From Rattus norvegicus (Eukaryota; Chordata; Mammalia; Rodentia; Muridae), in the NCBI RefSeq assembly GCF_036323735.1, contig NC_086026.1:51870539-51934538 (forward strand): 64,000 bases of DNA. Direction: 5' to 3'. How positions within the stretch are numbered: position 1 is the first letter of the stretch; each line of letters begins with the position of its first letter. A program made the translations under genes and the position numbers. Shown here one piece after another: positions 23,342-35,272 of this stretch. The notes beneath the pieces were generated by a model. It saw only the letters and a program-made list of their open reading frames with translations, was not told the origin of the DNA and did no database searches.

Positions 23342-26300
23342 ATGCATGCTCCTGGCCCTGGCTTGCTTTCCATTTCGGGGAGCTGGCTGCCGCAGGCTGT
23401 TTCATGCCACTGAATTAGCAAATCGTCCTCTTCCAGCTCCCCCTTGCATGAGCTGGTTGAAGGGGCGCAGGAAGTGTCTCCGGGAGCTGGCAGACTTCCC
23501 CAGGCTGATCTCAGGGGAAAGCGTGATCGGGCACATGACAAGAAATAGATTTCAAATGCAGCACTTTAAAATCCTGCTCCTCTGCCCAAAACCAGCCCCC
23601 TGTTCAAAAATTTAAGTACCTCTTAATTTGTTTGCTGGCTGATGTGTGAGTAAGCTTGTAAGCTTCTGTGCCTGCCGAATTGTTCAGCAGAGCCGATAAG
23701 CAGGAGTCACTGTGCTTTGGGGGGAAGAATCAGATGTGCAGGGACCAGAGAGGCTAGAAAAGACAAGTCCTGTAAGATCCAGCCCTCAAAGCCAGTTCAT
23801 CTGTTCCTTGTCCTTTCCCACTTCCAGCAGCCAGGGGAAGGGAGGGGAAGAACCTCTCCTGGGAGAAGGCACTCTACACATAGCCTGTTCCAGAGTGCTG
23901 GACCTGTACTGAGTGGAGGAAACCAGAGACGGTGAGAGTCAGCGATTCCAGAGGCTATTCAATTAAAACATGTAAATGCTGTTGCCTATAAGAGGTTTGG
24001 CACATGAAATTCTCTTGAATTAAAAAGGAAGCAAATGGCTTTAGAAACCCCACAGGTCTGGGGGGCTCTGATGTCCCTGTTGGCTCTGAGCTCCCTGAGA
24101 CATGGAGGACAGACTTGTATGGCTCCTGCACAGTTACCTCTCTGGGCCCTGCGAGTCCTGAGACTCTCATCTACTGCCACACCCTGCTCCCTGCTGTGAG
24201 TGGGCTCTCGGGTCCCAACTCCTGAGAGGATGGTGGTTAGAGGATGCTGTAGCCAAGGGAGGTCGCTGACAGAGCAGGGATGGCAACGACAGCCTTCTGG
24301 GTTCATTTCATGTCAGAAATGAGTGTGACCCTGAGGCAACCTGTGCATCCAAGACCTCCATCACCCATGACTACTGAGGTAGAAAGTAGAAGAGGGAAGG
24401 AGAGGACAGAAAGCTCACAGAAAGGACCACACCCTTCACTGTACAAGCAAATAGGGTCACTAAGGGCTTTCAAACCCCATGAAACTCCCACAAGTCACTA
24501 TCTTTCCAGAGAGCCTAACTGACCGGCACCCCTAAGAACTGATGCCGCCGTTCCAAGAGACAAGAGATGGTGACATTATTTCAAACTCCACCCCCAACTC
24601 CCTCTCTCTTGGCTTCTTAATTAAAAAGAAGCGAGTGACTTTTCAGTCACCTTCAAAGCATCCCCAAGCCACCTCCCCGCTATGAGGAGCTGCAGCCCTG
24701 AGTTTCCTCATCAAAGGCAGAGCTGGCTCTGGGGGACTGCAACCCATGCAAGCTCCCCAGCTGGCCTGCTCTCACAGGTCCATCCCCCAGCTGGGGAGCT
24801 GGCACTCGAGGCTGCTGATTTCCAGCAATCAAACCGGGCTCCAACGCCCTGAGCCAGGTCTCAGCAAAGATAGCTTCAAAGGATCTGCATATTTATGGTA
24901 AACTCCTTCCTCGAAATTGAAAATGTATTAGACAGTGACAATCACAGGATTCTCAGAGCTGCCTCTCCCTCTGGCAAGCTATCTGAGCGGTGGCTGTTCA
25001 CTTGAGGACAGGAAGGACTCGGCTATCACAGAGGTAGTTCAGAGGAAGAGGGATTGGGGCGAAAGGTATAGACTTGGGCAGGACCTCTCTATAAGACCAT
25101 GACACCTTCCGTATTGTTCCTCAGCGGCTACATAAAGTGCAGACTCACTGACAGGCGGTACGTAGAAGGCTTTTCTGTTGTTCTATATTTGATTGAAGTG
25201 GGGGATGGGGGTCAGGGGGTGGGGAAGGTTGAGAACCCCACCAGCAGGTCCGCTCGATTATCTTCAGAGGAGAAGCCACTTCCCAGTGGCTTCCGCTGCT
25301 AATGGCTGTAATAAGAATTGCTGCTGCTTCTGAGCCCCTCAGGGGTGCGGCAGAGCCAGGACTTCAACTGCCAACCGGGGAGGATCTCAGACTTCCCGGA
25401 AGAGGGGGCAGACCTGCCTCTGCATGGGTTGCTCTCAGCAAAGACGGCAGCTGGGGAGAGGAAAGGGAAGGGACCTGACTTGTGGCAGCGAGTGAGATCC
25501 TGAAGGATCTTCAGGAAACTGGCTCTGGGTTTCCTTCTAAAGACTCTGGGTGGTAGAGTCCGCTGTTTGCAGGAGTGCCCTGGATACGCCATCTCATCCA
25601 TCCTCAGTCCTCTGTTTAGAAAAGCGTTGACATCATTCCTGAAATGAGCCTTTTGAACTCTGAGCTCTCTTGCTTTGGAAAATAAGGCTATCCGCTCACA
25701 ACATCACTTCTCCCGGCACTCTCCAGGCCAGCCCTGTTGGTTTCTCCATTTCTATAGAAACAGAGTCAAATGGATCAGCTGTCCCAGAAAAAGCTGGCCT
25801 GGGTCTAGTCTCTACGAAAAGCATACGCGCCAAGGACCGAGTGTATTACTGGAAAGGTCAGCAAGTAGAGAGACTAAGTGACCCCAAGGCCCAGGGTTCA
25901 GAAGGAGTGGGACATTTGAAAAATAAATTCCAGTAAGCTAATGTGGGAAAGGAGATCTGTGGATTCAGTCTCAGGTGGCTGATAGACCTCCATGGTCTCG
26001 GTGCATCCGGTCCACTGCCCTGTGGGTTGAAGAGTGCCGGCAGCCCCCGGGCTCTTCCTCGGTGAGAGAGCAGTAAGCCATGTTCTGTTGGGAACAGGTA
26101 CAGCCCTCTGCTCAGCCGAGAGTAAAATAAGTGGTAGATAATCAGAGTACTCTAAGGCAATTGTGGGCTGCAATTTCAGCCCCCTAAGATCTCGAGCTCT
26201 TAAGTGGAGTTGGGCACTTTTATCCAGAATTCCCAGCCTATGACAAAGAGTAGATCTTACAGGAAAATTTTAGGCTAATTCGGGAATGGAAAAATGAAGG

Positions 26301-26454
26301 AGTGCAGTAAAAGCAACCTGTTTTTACATATCTGAGGAGCTGGCAAGGAAGAGGAGGCAAACTATTCTGGAATGTTCCATAGGGTAGAGTTAGGAGGCAG
26401 AGGTTGACCCGGTACCTGGAGGAGTCTGAATGTTATCTCTAAGATGGATATATT

Positions 26455-26606
26455 TCTCTATCTCTCTGCCTTGGTTTTTCCACCTACGAGATGACAGAAC
26501 AGCTTTCATGCCAGGCTGATAAAAGAATGTAAAAAATTTAAATATACATGGACACCACCCAGCACAGTACATCACATAGGCAACAATAAACGTGGGCTAT
26601 TATTAT
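26455..26606 (+). mobile_element. MIR SINE fragment
   Basis: The run tgccttggtttttccaccta, then cacccagcacagtacatcac and gcaacaataaacgtgggct, ends ctattatta. This is MIR order through to the 3' end. Confidence 0.75.
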
Positions 26607-27721
26607 GATGTCAGGAGAGCCAGCTTTGCACATAAGTATTTCCGTGCAAACACAGTGGTACCCAGCAGAGCTATTTTCAATCGCGTTCCGGTCCTGTGAG
26701 ACCAAATATGAGGGGTTACTACGCACGGCAAGAAAACCGAGCCCACCTTGCCTGGGATACACAGCGAACCAATGGGGAAGAAGCAGATCTGTGTCTCTAG
26801 TTAGGGATGTCAAACCCCAAAGGCTTAATTAGACCCTGTTAAGCCATTTCCGATCCTGGGATGAAAGGTATGCTCATCTTATTACAACACTAACAACGTT
26901 GCTCAAGGGATGCTCTGATCTTCAGACTAAGTTAAATGAAGGAAATTAAGGGTCTCTGAAAGACTTCCTTCTCTCCCTTCTAGCTCCCTTCAAGGAGTTT
27001 TGCCAGACACGAAGGGAGACAATACTAGTGTAACACCCCCCTCAGCCCATCTACGGGGGGCAGTGAGAACAAACACTATGGTTTGAGACACGGAGGGATA
27101 GACTCAGGCAGTGCCACTGACTCTTCTGCCTGTAAATAATGGGGAGATGGCTTAGAATGTCCCCTACAGGACACCGTAAGGAGCGCATTCCTCCAAATGT
27201 GCTGTAGTGGGAGCTCCCAAGATGGCAAGCACTCTCCATGCAGAATCAAAATAGTAATTTAAAAAAAATGGTTAAAAAAAAAACTAAGTCTGAATTCTGA
27301 AAGACTATTTTTAAAATGGTAAAAAATCCTTTAATCAGCCACCGGCAGGGAATATGGTAGTTGGTTCAGACATTTTACCAATTATAGACCACTGGGTCCC
27401 TGCATGGTGCTTTCTAAATAATCAAACCTAGCTCTTAATAGTAGTTCTCCCAGACAGGAGAGAAAGAACAGAACCAAAGCCAAATGAAAAGACGTCATTA
27501 CTAAAGAAAGCCCATCCCGGTGGGGTGCTAGAATCAATGGTGGCAGCCGTCAGGGCAGTAGAGCAACAGAGCAACAGACCAGAAGCAGAGGCTTGGAACT
27601 GAAGCTTCAGGTACCCGAGAGCAGGAAGAGAAAGCCAGAGTAGAAGAGGCCGGAACATGGGTTTTAGAGTTAGACTAACTTGAGCATCAATTCCAGTCCT
27701 ACCAGGTTCTTAGAGACAATG

Positions 27722-27723
<2 letters not shown>

Positions 27724-27763
<40 letters not shown>
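27724..27763. repeat. (TG)n microsatellite
   Basis: A pure TG run of 20 units. Confidence 0.98.
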
Positions 27764-27765
<2 letters not shown>

Positions 27766-28830
27766 TATATGCGTATGAGTGTATAGCTATCTGTACCCCT
27801 ATGCACACATTTGAATACTAGAGAAAAACACCAGTGCCTTGCTCTAGCGGTCTCTGCTTTACTGTCTTGAGAAAGGGAACCTGAAGTCACTTTCATATCG
27901 CAGTGAGGCTGACCAGCTAGGAAGCTCTGTCTCTGTCCCCCAGTGCTGAGGTTACAGGCTTGCAGACACACACCTAGTCATGGATTTGAACTCAGGTCTG
28001 CAGGGTCCTCTGAGTTTGCAGTTTTTTACTGATGAGCTGGTCTACCTTAGAGGGCCACCCTCAGGAGGAGGCACCATCTGCACAAAGCAGGCTGTGGAGT
28101 CTGCTACACAGGTGATTGACGTAAGATGTCTCTCTGGCTGCTTGTCACTTCCTTCCCCACACCAACATCACCTTGGCGGGAACTGGGAGGATATCAGACA
28201 GAGGCACTGACATTCCTTCTGTCCTGGGAGAGAAGCCTAATTAGTTATCCCTCTTTAAACCATTTCTTCACCCTGAAATAAGCAGGGAAGGACGCCTGTC
28301 AAGAGGCAAAGATTGGGTGGTGATTGGGATGGGACCTGGGGACTGGCGCTAGGAAGCCGCATCTGTACATGGTTTCTGGTTGGTGCTCACAGCACCTGAA
28401 CCAGACAGAAAAGCAGCAGGACGATCACCAGACTTGCTGAAAAGCTAAGGTCGTAAAGAAGATTCTCACTATACACTTTCGAAGTCCAGTCAGGACCCAG
28501 TGTTCCTTAGGGTAGCTGAAGGTCAAGATGACAGTCGTCTTAATTAAGTCACTTGTGTGGCAGATTCCATTCAGTGTTAGCTCAAAACAATGGGGTAGGG
28601 CACAGAGAGGCCAAACCAAGAAAACATCTCTGCTCATAGAACGCTCTCTTGTTAGCACAGTATTTGCCAAAGGTTAGCCTGTGGTCACCCCATCATTCTA
28701 ATCACCCAGGTGGGTGCTAGCTAAACTAACAGATTCCTAGAACACAGTGCGTATACTAAATGAAAATGCACCTTATAAAGGAAGCTCAACTGGTCACCTT
28801 TGAGCCAAGGTGTGTTTGAGAAGCCTACTG

Positions 28831-28853
28831 CTCACCACTAGTGGGCGCTGCTG
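28831..28853 (+). promoter_or_regulatory. CTCF-like motif
   Basis: The core ccactagtgggcgctg at 28835-28850 differs at about one position from the CTCF consensus form CCACTAGGGGGCGCTG. Occupancy is not known from sequence. Confidence 0.4.
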
Positions 28854-29357
28854 ACACAGAGGTAGCCACCGCAGGAAGAGAGCCCCAAGGCAGATTCCTG
28901 GGTCCTGGCCAGGCTGGGCTGGAAGTGGTACCTGGGGGACAGGGCTGATGATGGTGACTCCTTTCCCTGTTCATTATAGAATACATATTTAAAAATTTTC
29001 ATTACTGAAAAACATTTTAACAGGAAAAAAATTCCTGTAAAATGATTCAATGCTCCATTTGCCTTTCCGAGGCATTTCTGAAAGTCATCTTGAAGGGGCT
29101 CTCACCAATAAAGTTAATAAGTGTGCATTGATTTTATCAGTGTGTAATACTGATTGGATCAGCATGGTTGTTTAGGGCTCAATTCTATGCAGTTCTGTCG
29201 TATTGGTCTGGTGGTATTGGGAATCAAGGAAAAAGAAAGCCACTCTACCACTGACCTTGGCCTCCAGCCCCTCCCCCTTCATATAGGTTTAATACTGATT
29301 TCAATCTGTTTTTCAAAAGAAGGATTTACTTATGAACTTCATGTATTTGAATGATGA

Positions 29358-29514
29358 ATACTTTATTTGTATGTACGCCTGCATCTCACGTCAGAAGAGG
29401 GCATCAGATCCCACTGTAGACGGTTGTGAGCTACCATGTGGGTACTGGAATTCAAACCTGGGTCCTCTGGAAGAGCAGCCAGAGCTCTAAATCACTGAGT
29501 CATCTCTCAGTCCT
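29358..29514 (-). mobile_element. B2/B3-type SINE
   Basis: Reverse SINE: gttgtgagctaccatgtggg, then tcctctggaagagcagccag, ending in tgagtcatctctcagtcc, the complement of the element's 5' end. Confidence 0.88.
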
Positions 29515-30259
29515 GATTTCTATCAGTTTTGGAAAACATAACAGCTTTTGTTAGTCCTTTGAGAAGTCCATACAATGTGATTTGATTGTATTTATCCTCC
29601 TTCCTCCAGCTCAACCCAGCTTGAGTGGCAGCTAGGACAAAGCAGAATGAAGGCAGAGAGAGGCACTGAACCCCATCAGCTACCTGTCAACTGGAGAGCG
29701 GGCCAAGAGATGGAGAGTGGCAAGAAGGAGGCCCAGGAAGTGGGCTCTTTCCTGTATTATTGTAGGCAAGAACTGAGGCCTAGGGGAGGCTGGGCCAGGG
29801 TTGTCTGGGCTATGTCTGGAGCTGGCCTGAGCAGCCTGTTCTAACCACTCCTCCAACACTATACTCTTCACACTGGGACTCCTTACCCAGTTGTATTTTT
29901 CTCAGAGAACTTAGCAGGCTGGCATAATGTTACATATGTATTTTTTTTTTTTTGCCTGTCATCTGTCCCCTGTTAGAGCATCTGTTACACAAAAGCAGAT
30001 CTTTCTCATCTTAAACCAGTACCTAGAAGGGAGACAGCAGCACTCAACAGGTATCAACTTGAAAGAGTGGATGAATGCTCTTTACTGAGATCCCCCAAGA
30101 AGATTGGGGCTCAGGGAGAAGTCTCCCTGATGATTTTCCCAGAGGCTGGCAGCCTACTCATTCAGGGATGGTGAGCCACAGGGCATGATTTAGGTTTAAT
30201 AGTCCCAAATTGCAGCTCTCATTCTCTCTGGGTTTTTTTTCCTACATCGCGTACTCTCA

Positions 30260-30365
30260 CCAGACTGTGCGCTCTCTCAGTGTAAAGGCTACATCTGGTT
30301 TCCCCAGACCCAGCGTGATGTCTGACACACAGCAGATGCTCCACAAAAGACCTATTGGGTAAATG
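30260..30365 (+). mobile_element. L2 LINE 3' end fragment
   Basis: Decayed L2 3' terminus: cagcgtgatgtctgacacac, then agcagatgctccacaaaaga, ending ttgggtaaatgaa. Confidence 0.6.
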
Positions 30366-30950
30366 AAGCAACTGCTCCATGATTCCTGCTACCCACCTGA
30401 CCATGCTCCTATCTGAGGAGATGTGGGAAGTGCCACCATCCCATTCGGCTCCCACAATGAGCTAGAGGTGCTGCTGACATTCAGCATATGGCCTCAGAAG
30501 CCCTCTCCCTTTTTTAGGGATCCTTCCTTTTCCTCTGTTCTCTTCCAAGAAGAGTAGCCCTCCAAAAGATCACTGATGGCCTAGAAAGAGCTCTCTGGGG
30601 CCCATATAAGGCCAAGGGTCCCCTCTTGGATGCAGAGATGGTGTGACAAGAGACAGATGAGATAGGCTTCTATGTTGTATGGTTCCGTGAGGGTCACCCT
30701 GGATACCTGTTGGCCAGGTCTGTTCCTAGTCATATCCTGGGCCTCCCTTCCCAGGTCCCCAAGGGGTAGAATCTAAAATGGAGCATTTGGCAATTACCAA
30801 GTTTTATACATGATTTGCCCATAAGGTCTTGGGCTTTAGGCAGGACAGACTTGGATCCCAAACCAGTTTTGCCATGACTTAATTGTTCAAGAGCAAATCA
30901 GTCATCGGCCTTGCAAACAAGGGAGGGCATTCATAAAAAGTACCTATTTG

Positions 30951-31240
30951 GGAGACGGATGGATAAATCAGTAAAACGTTTTACCTACAGATGCGAGAAC
31001 CTGCCTTCCAATGCCTAACACACACACAAGAGCTGGCATACTGGTGTGTGGCTATAATCCCAATACGGGAGAGGCAGAAACCAGAGGGTCCTCAGGTCTT
31101 GCTGGCCAGCGGGTCTAGCTGAATTAGTGCGTTCTGGTTCCATAAGAGAAATTATCTCAAAAAAAAATAAGGTTGGGGTGCTTTAGAGCTAGAGACCCAA
31201 TACCAACTTCATACGTGCCCATCCGTGTGTATACACGTAA
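30951..31240 (+). mobile_element. B4/B3-type composite SINE
   Basis: The start is ggagacggatggataaatca and a B1-like middle follows (ggtgtgtggctataatccca). A terminal part reads atctcaaaaaaaaataaggt, then a CA-poor tail. It is strongly diverged. Confidence 0.6.
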
Positions 31241-32224
31241 GTATACATGTGAACGTAACACAGACACATGTCCCTCATACAAGGCACCTATATTTTAAGG
31301 ATGGAGGGGAAATGAAAGTGTCTACTCTGTAGGCTTAGACAAGCACACACATGCCACACTCACCTTGGCAGAAGGCTTATGGTAAGTGTTTGATATGTGA
31401 GAGTAGCCTCCGTAATGGTGCTGATGGTAAAGACAAAGATAACGGGTCTTCCTAATTCGCTGGAAGGTGGCTGTTCAAGCTCTACAGTGGGAGGTTCCCT
31501 CATCCAGCCCCTGCAACAGTCAGGAGGTCTTTAATGCATGCTGCTGTAATTGGTGTCTGGCTCAGTCTTTCCAGCCTCCCCGAATTGGAGAGACCTCGGG
31601 GATGGAGATGAGAGAGATGTTTAGAGACACTTGGAGTGGTTGTCAGAGTCTGTTTCCTTTGGTAGAGGATTAGGAAAAAAAGGGAACAAGAGGGCTTAAT
31701 GGAGAAGGAAGAACCATGCAGAAAACTGTAGTACTCCGAAGGGCATAGCATCCCTAAGGTGATGAAAACAGACAGCTGAGGATAGGGAGCATGGGAGGGG
31801 TGGGCTGGAGAAGGGACAGTCCATCACAACACGAAGGGCCGTCCTAGCCCTCAGGGGATCCACCCTTTGCCTTAAGCACCTCTAGAGTCCAGCAGGGGGT
31901 CCAGGCTTGGGGGAAATCAATCCCCTAACACTCTCCATTGCGCCCCCACCCAGAAAACCAATCTGATAGTGTAGAGGAGTTGGGTGTTCCTTTCCAAGTG
32001 ACACCACTTGTCTCCTCCCTCTGCAAGGCACATGTCTGGCAGAGTCCACATGGGCTGATCTGGGACCAGGAAGGATGTGGCAACTGCAATTCAGGAGCCC
32101 AGATCAGAATGGATGCAGCCTGCTATTTGGGGAGACACGTGATATCTGAAGGCCATTGGAACCAGAGGCAGAGAAAAGGGCAAAGAGGTGGCATCCACCA
32201 CTTTGGCAGGATAGGTAGGCTTAC

Positions 32225-32329
32225 CTGCCGAAACCCATTCCTGGTGAACTGTAAGATTTTCAAGGCATAGTTGGACCTCTGGCCTTTGCTGTTGAATTCA
32301 ATGTGGCCGGTAAGACCTTCCAATTCTAC
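32225..32329 (-). CDS. Grik4: Grik4 coding exon (GluK4 amino-terminal domain, part 3 of 5)
   Basis: This short exon encodes 35 residues from [10 protein letters not shown] to RNGFRQ, about residues 354-388 of GluK4. The segment [14 protein letters not shown] is the conserved strand-turn typical of the end of ionotropic glutamate receptor amino-terminal domains, where the family reads G-x-T-G-x-I-x-F. The acceptor is ctcttggacag and the donor gtaagc on the minus strand. Length is 105 nt, phase 0 at both ends, so skipping would keep the frame but delete the final core strands of the domain. The exon is followed by the largest complete intron in the window, 23.6 kb. Confidence 0.96.
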
Positions 32330-33119
32330 CTGTCCAAGAGAGAGTGAGTTACAGCACCAAATATAGGCCCCGCCATAGCTGGCTCCAAGTAACTTGCTAT
32401 TTCATGCTGCTTCACGGTGTTCAGAAAAACCTCTTCCATCCACTCTGAAGCCATAGAATCTGAGTGCGGGAAGAGGGGGCCCACACCCTGTAACCCCAAA
32501 CCAATTATGTAAGCCAACAGGAGTCACAACATTGACTTGAGGTCAAATTCATCCCTCCCTGCTCCATAGGCATGTGGGTATGGGTAGGGGTGGAGACTTG
32601 TTACCAGCATTTTCCTTTTTGGGGGAATCTGCTGACCCTGGGCCTGCAGGAAGTCAGGTTACTCTTGACTCACTGCAGAAATCTAAGACCCTCCACACCT
32701 TCTCTCTCTAATGAAAGATGTCTTTTCTGAGAAAGAAAAACACAACTGGAGAGAGAGCACTGGGAAAACCAAGCAACAAGCTAGAAGTGCACAGACTGAG
32801 TGTCCTGAGGGATTGTCTGTTCTAGCATCATGGTCCCCTCCCAGCTGTGCTGATCTGGGCAGGGGCTACCACTGGGCAGGGGCCAGGATGCAGCCTAGAA
32901 TTCAGAACTCCTTTCTAGCTTAAGATCCAAGAACTATTGTCTTGTGAATAAGCTGCCCATGGGTTCTTGCCAAGAGTGTTAAGAGTCGGGAACAAATGAA
33001 CCTAGGACCTGCTTAACGCAAGCGATGTGCTAGCCAGGGCCATGACCCACCAGGGCAGCCCTGTATCTATCATCCCACCCCTGAGGCTGGCCGTGACTAA
33101 GCCTTCAGCCGCTCCTCAC
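32330..33119 (-). other. Grik4: Grik4 intron (790 bp)
   Basis: This short intron runs from the donor gtgagg at 33119 to the acceptor cag at 32332-32330. I see no recognisable repeat or other feature in it. Its size contrasts with the neighbouring introns of 8.7 and 23.6 kb. Confidence 0.93.
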
Positions 33120-33272
33120 CATGCGCAGGTAGTTCATGAGGCTGGTGCCATGCTGCCAGATCTGGGCCGAGCCACAGGACAGGGGCTTCACGCCAATTTC
33201 CTGGCTCCGGTTCAGTTCCTGTACCGCTGTCACCACAGCGTAGACAGCGTCAAACAGTAGGGCTGAGGACAA
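33120..33272 (-). CDS. Grik4: Grik4 coding exon (GluK4 amino-terminal domain, part 2 of 5)
   Basis: This exon encodes 51 residues from [10 protein letters not shown] to SLMNYLRM, about residues 303-353 of GluK4, still in the amino-terminal domain. It contains one N-glycosylation sequon (NRS) and one cysteine (PLSCGS). That cysteine is one candidate partner in an amino-terminal-domain disulfide; this is inference, as the partner residue is not resolved here. The minus-strand acceptor reads gcttctcccag and the donor gtgagg, a normal but weaker donor than those of the other exons. Length is 153 nt, phase 0 at both ends. It is separated by only 790 bp from the next exon, the shortest intron in the window. 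A long CT/GA microsatellite lies about 230 bp upstream of its acceptor. Confidence 0.96.
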
Positions 33273-33498
33273 CTGGGAGAAGCAGAGCGAGCGGGTGGTA
33301 GCAGGGGGAGAGAAGAGGGGGGAGAGAGAAAGCACACAAAGGCAAGTAAGGGGGCATGGCCGCTGTCCTCTGCCTACCCCTCCTCTGGTCCCACCCATAT
33401 CTGCCAGTGGTCCAGGTCTGCTATCAAGGGCTTTGCATCTTACAAAGGCTGCCCTGACTTGAAGCATCAGGTACATCTTTGGACTCCAAATTCATATT

Positions 33499-33693
33499 CT
33501 GTCTCTGTCTCTGTGTCTCCCTGTCTCTGTGTGACTGTATCTCTGTCTCTCTCTGTCTCTCTCTCTCTGTCTCTCTCTGTCTTTCTCTGTGTCTCTCTCT
33601 GTCTCTGTGTCTGTCTCTCTCTCTGTCTCTCTGTCTCTCTCTCTGTCTCTCTCTGTCTCTCTGTCTCTCTCTGTCTCTCTGTCTCTGTCTCTG

Positions 33694-33751
<58 letters not shown>

Positions 33752-33753
33752 TC
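33499..33753. repeat. CT-rich (TCTCTG)n microsatellite
   Basis: A 255-bp array of TCTG, TCTCTG and CT units. In the Grik4 transcript it is read as GA/GACA-rich purine sequence, about 230 nt upstream of the acceptor at 33273. Confidence 0.97.
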
Positions 33754-35049
33754 AGAAATAGCAACTTCCATTGCTGCCAGGAATGAATCCGCAGGATGGG
33801 AAGGTTGCTAATCTCAGGAGGAGGGAAAGAACTTGGCCATTCTTCTCAAACTTGCCCCCCCCCACCAAACCAGGCTCAGGCATATAGGACAGTTCTCCCA
33901 GAAGTCACCCATGAAACTGTTCCTTCCTGCATGTTCCTGAAGCCACACTGTAGCCATACCATTCCATGTGGAGTATACGTATGAAATACGCTGGTAAGTT
34001 TAAAGTCTAAAATTTAGTGAGATTCCATTCCTATGACAGATGACAGGTGGGTACAAAGGTAGGAGCGGGGGACACTAATCAGGGGAACGGTCAAGAGGTG
34101 GGGTGATCTGGAACTATGAAAGTCTCTGGGGGGTCTGAATAGAGCGCTGTCTAGTTGGGCAACAGAGAAAGTGTTTTATGGAAGAAGACCATTGGAACTC
34201 AAGAGCCAAAGGATCTGAATAGGCATTGGACAGGGTGGTGGCAAGGAGGCAGGCAGCTCAGAGGATGTGACCACAGGAGCAAAGGCTAGGAGATGAAATT
34301 GAGGACCATGCCTGGAGGTGCTGGAGGGAAGAAGAACTCAGCATACGGGTAAGGTCCATCCCAGGTGGACCTCAAGTGTACAGCGGTCTCAGCCGGGATA
34401 GAGATCTCTAAGGAGACACTTGAGCCTCTCTCTTTGGCTATCAGAGAATTGGAACAATGGCCTCTAAGAGAAACTGGAATTTTCTCTAAGAATCTCATGC
34501 TAGGAGAAGAAAGATGAAGCCTGGTGTCAGCCAGCAAAGGAACATGTCTCCCAGGAAGAGATTTCACAGTGTGACAACTTGTCCGATCGCCTCTTGGGTG
34601 AGAGCGGATCCTGGACAGAGGAGATGGGCGGGACCACACCCTGACCAGGACTGCTTAGTTATGCACGTCTCTGTCTACTTAAACCTAAACCTCGGGTCAG
34701 GACCCCTGGATGAACTCGCCGGCAGGTTACTGGCCTCCTTTGTTTCTCTTCCTAGTGTTGGTCACATTCAGTACATTTTCCTCTTCCTTTCATTTTTACT
34801 TGTCTGTTTAATTGGTCGATAGAGGGTGGGTGGCAGGAATTAGCGCATTAGAGCTGCCAGAGCCTAGGCTGTGACCCTCCAACTCTGGAAACAAAGGAGC
34901 GAGGTCAGCATAGCCGTGTTTATGTTTTTATCTGTCCTACTAAGCAGCTTCCTTAAGACAAGAGAATGCAGGATCTTGGTGTCTATATGCCATTGGCATC
35001 TGCAATAAGACCTGGCATGTGGCTGGCCCCAAAAGAGATATCTCTTATT

Positions 35050-35272
35050 AATAGTTTTCCATTTTATTTTATGTGGAAGGGGGTTTTGACTGCATATATG
35101 TCTGTGGACGTTGTGTATGCAATGGCCAAGAAGTCCAGAAGAGGTTTTCAGAGCCCCTGGAACTGGAATTACATATTCTGAGTCACCATGCGGGTGTTGG
35201 GAACCAAATCTCAGTCCCCTAGAAGAGCAGCCAGGTGCTTTTAACCTCCAGGCCAGTGCCCTATCCCCCCAG
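35050..35272 (-). mobile_element. B2/B3-type SINE
   Basis: Reverse element: aagtccagaagaggttttca, then tgagtcaccatgcgggtgtt, ctagaagagcagccaggtgc and the degraded end. Confidence 0.8.

Larger units (their letters stand above)
8656..32224 (-). other. Grik4: Grik4 intron (23.6 kb)
   Basis: The intron runs from donor gtaagc at 32224 to acceptor cag at 8658-8656. The exons on either side are adjacent in the protein (GFRQ then IGQWHV), so no coding exon is missing inside it. It contains most of the old SINE, MIR and L2 fragments listed separately, a hAT-type MITE, CA/TG arrays, a GC-rich minisatellite and the candidate regulatory stretches near 12228, 16157, 24540 and 28831. I see nothing nameable in 10250-11690, 19200-20900, 22010-23280, 23350-24530 and 24960-26450. 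Confidence 0.93.

Noticed and set aside
33459..33811. Frames of Ser-Leu or Arg-Glu-Asp repeats on both strands
   Set aside because: Translations of the CT/GA microsatellite, not proteins.
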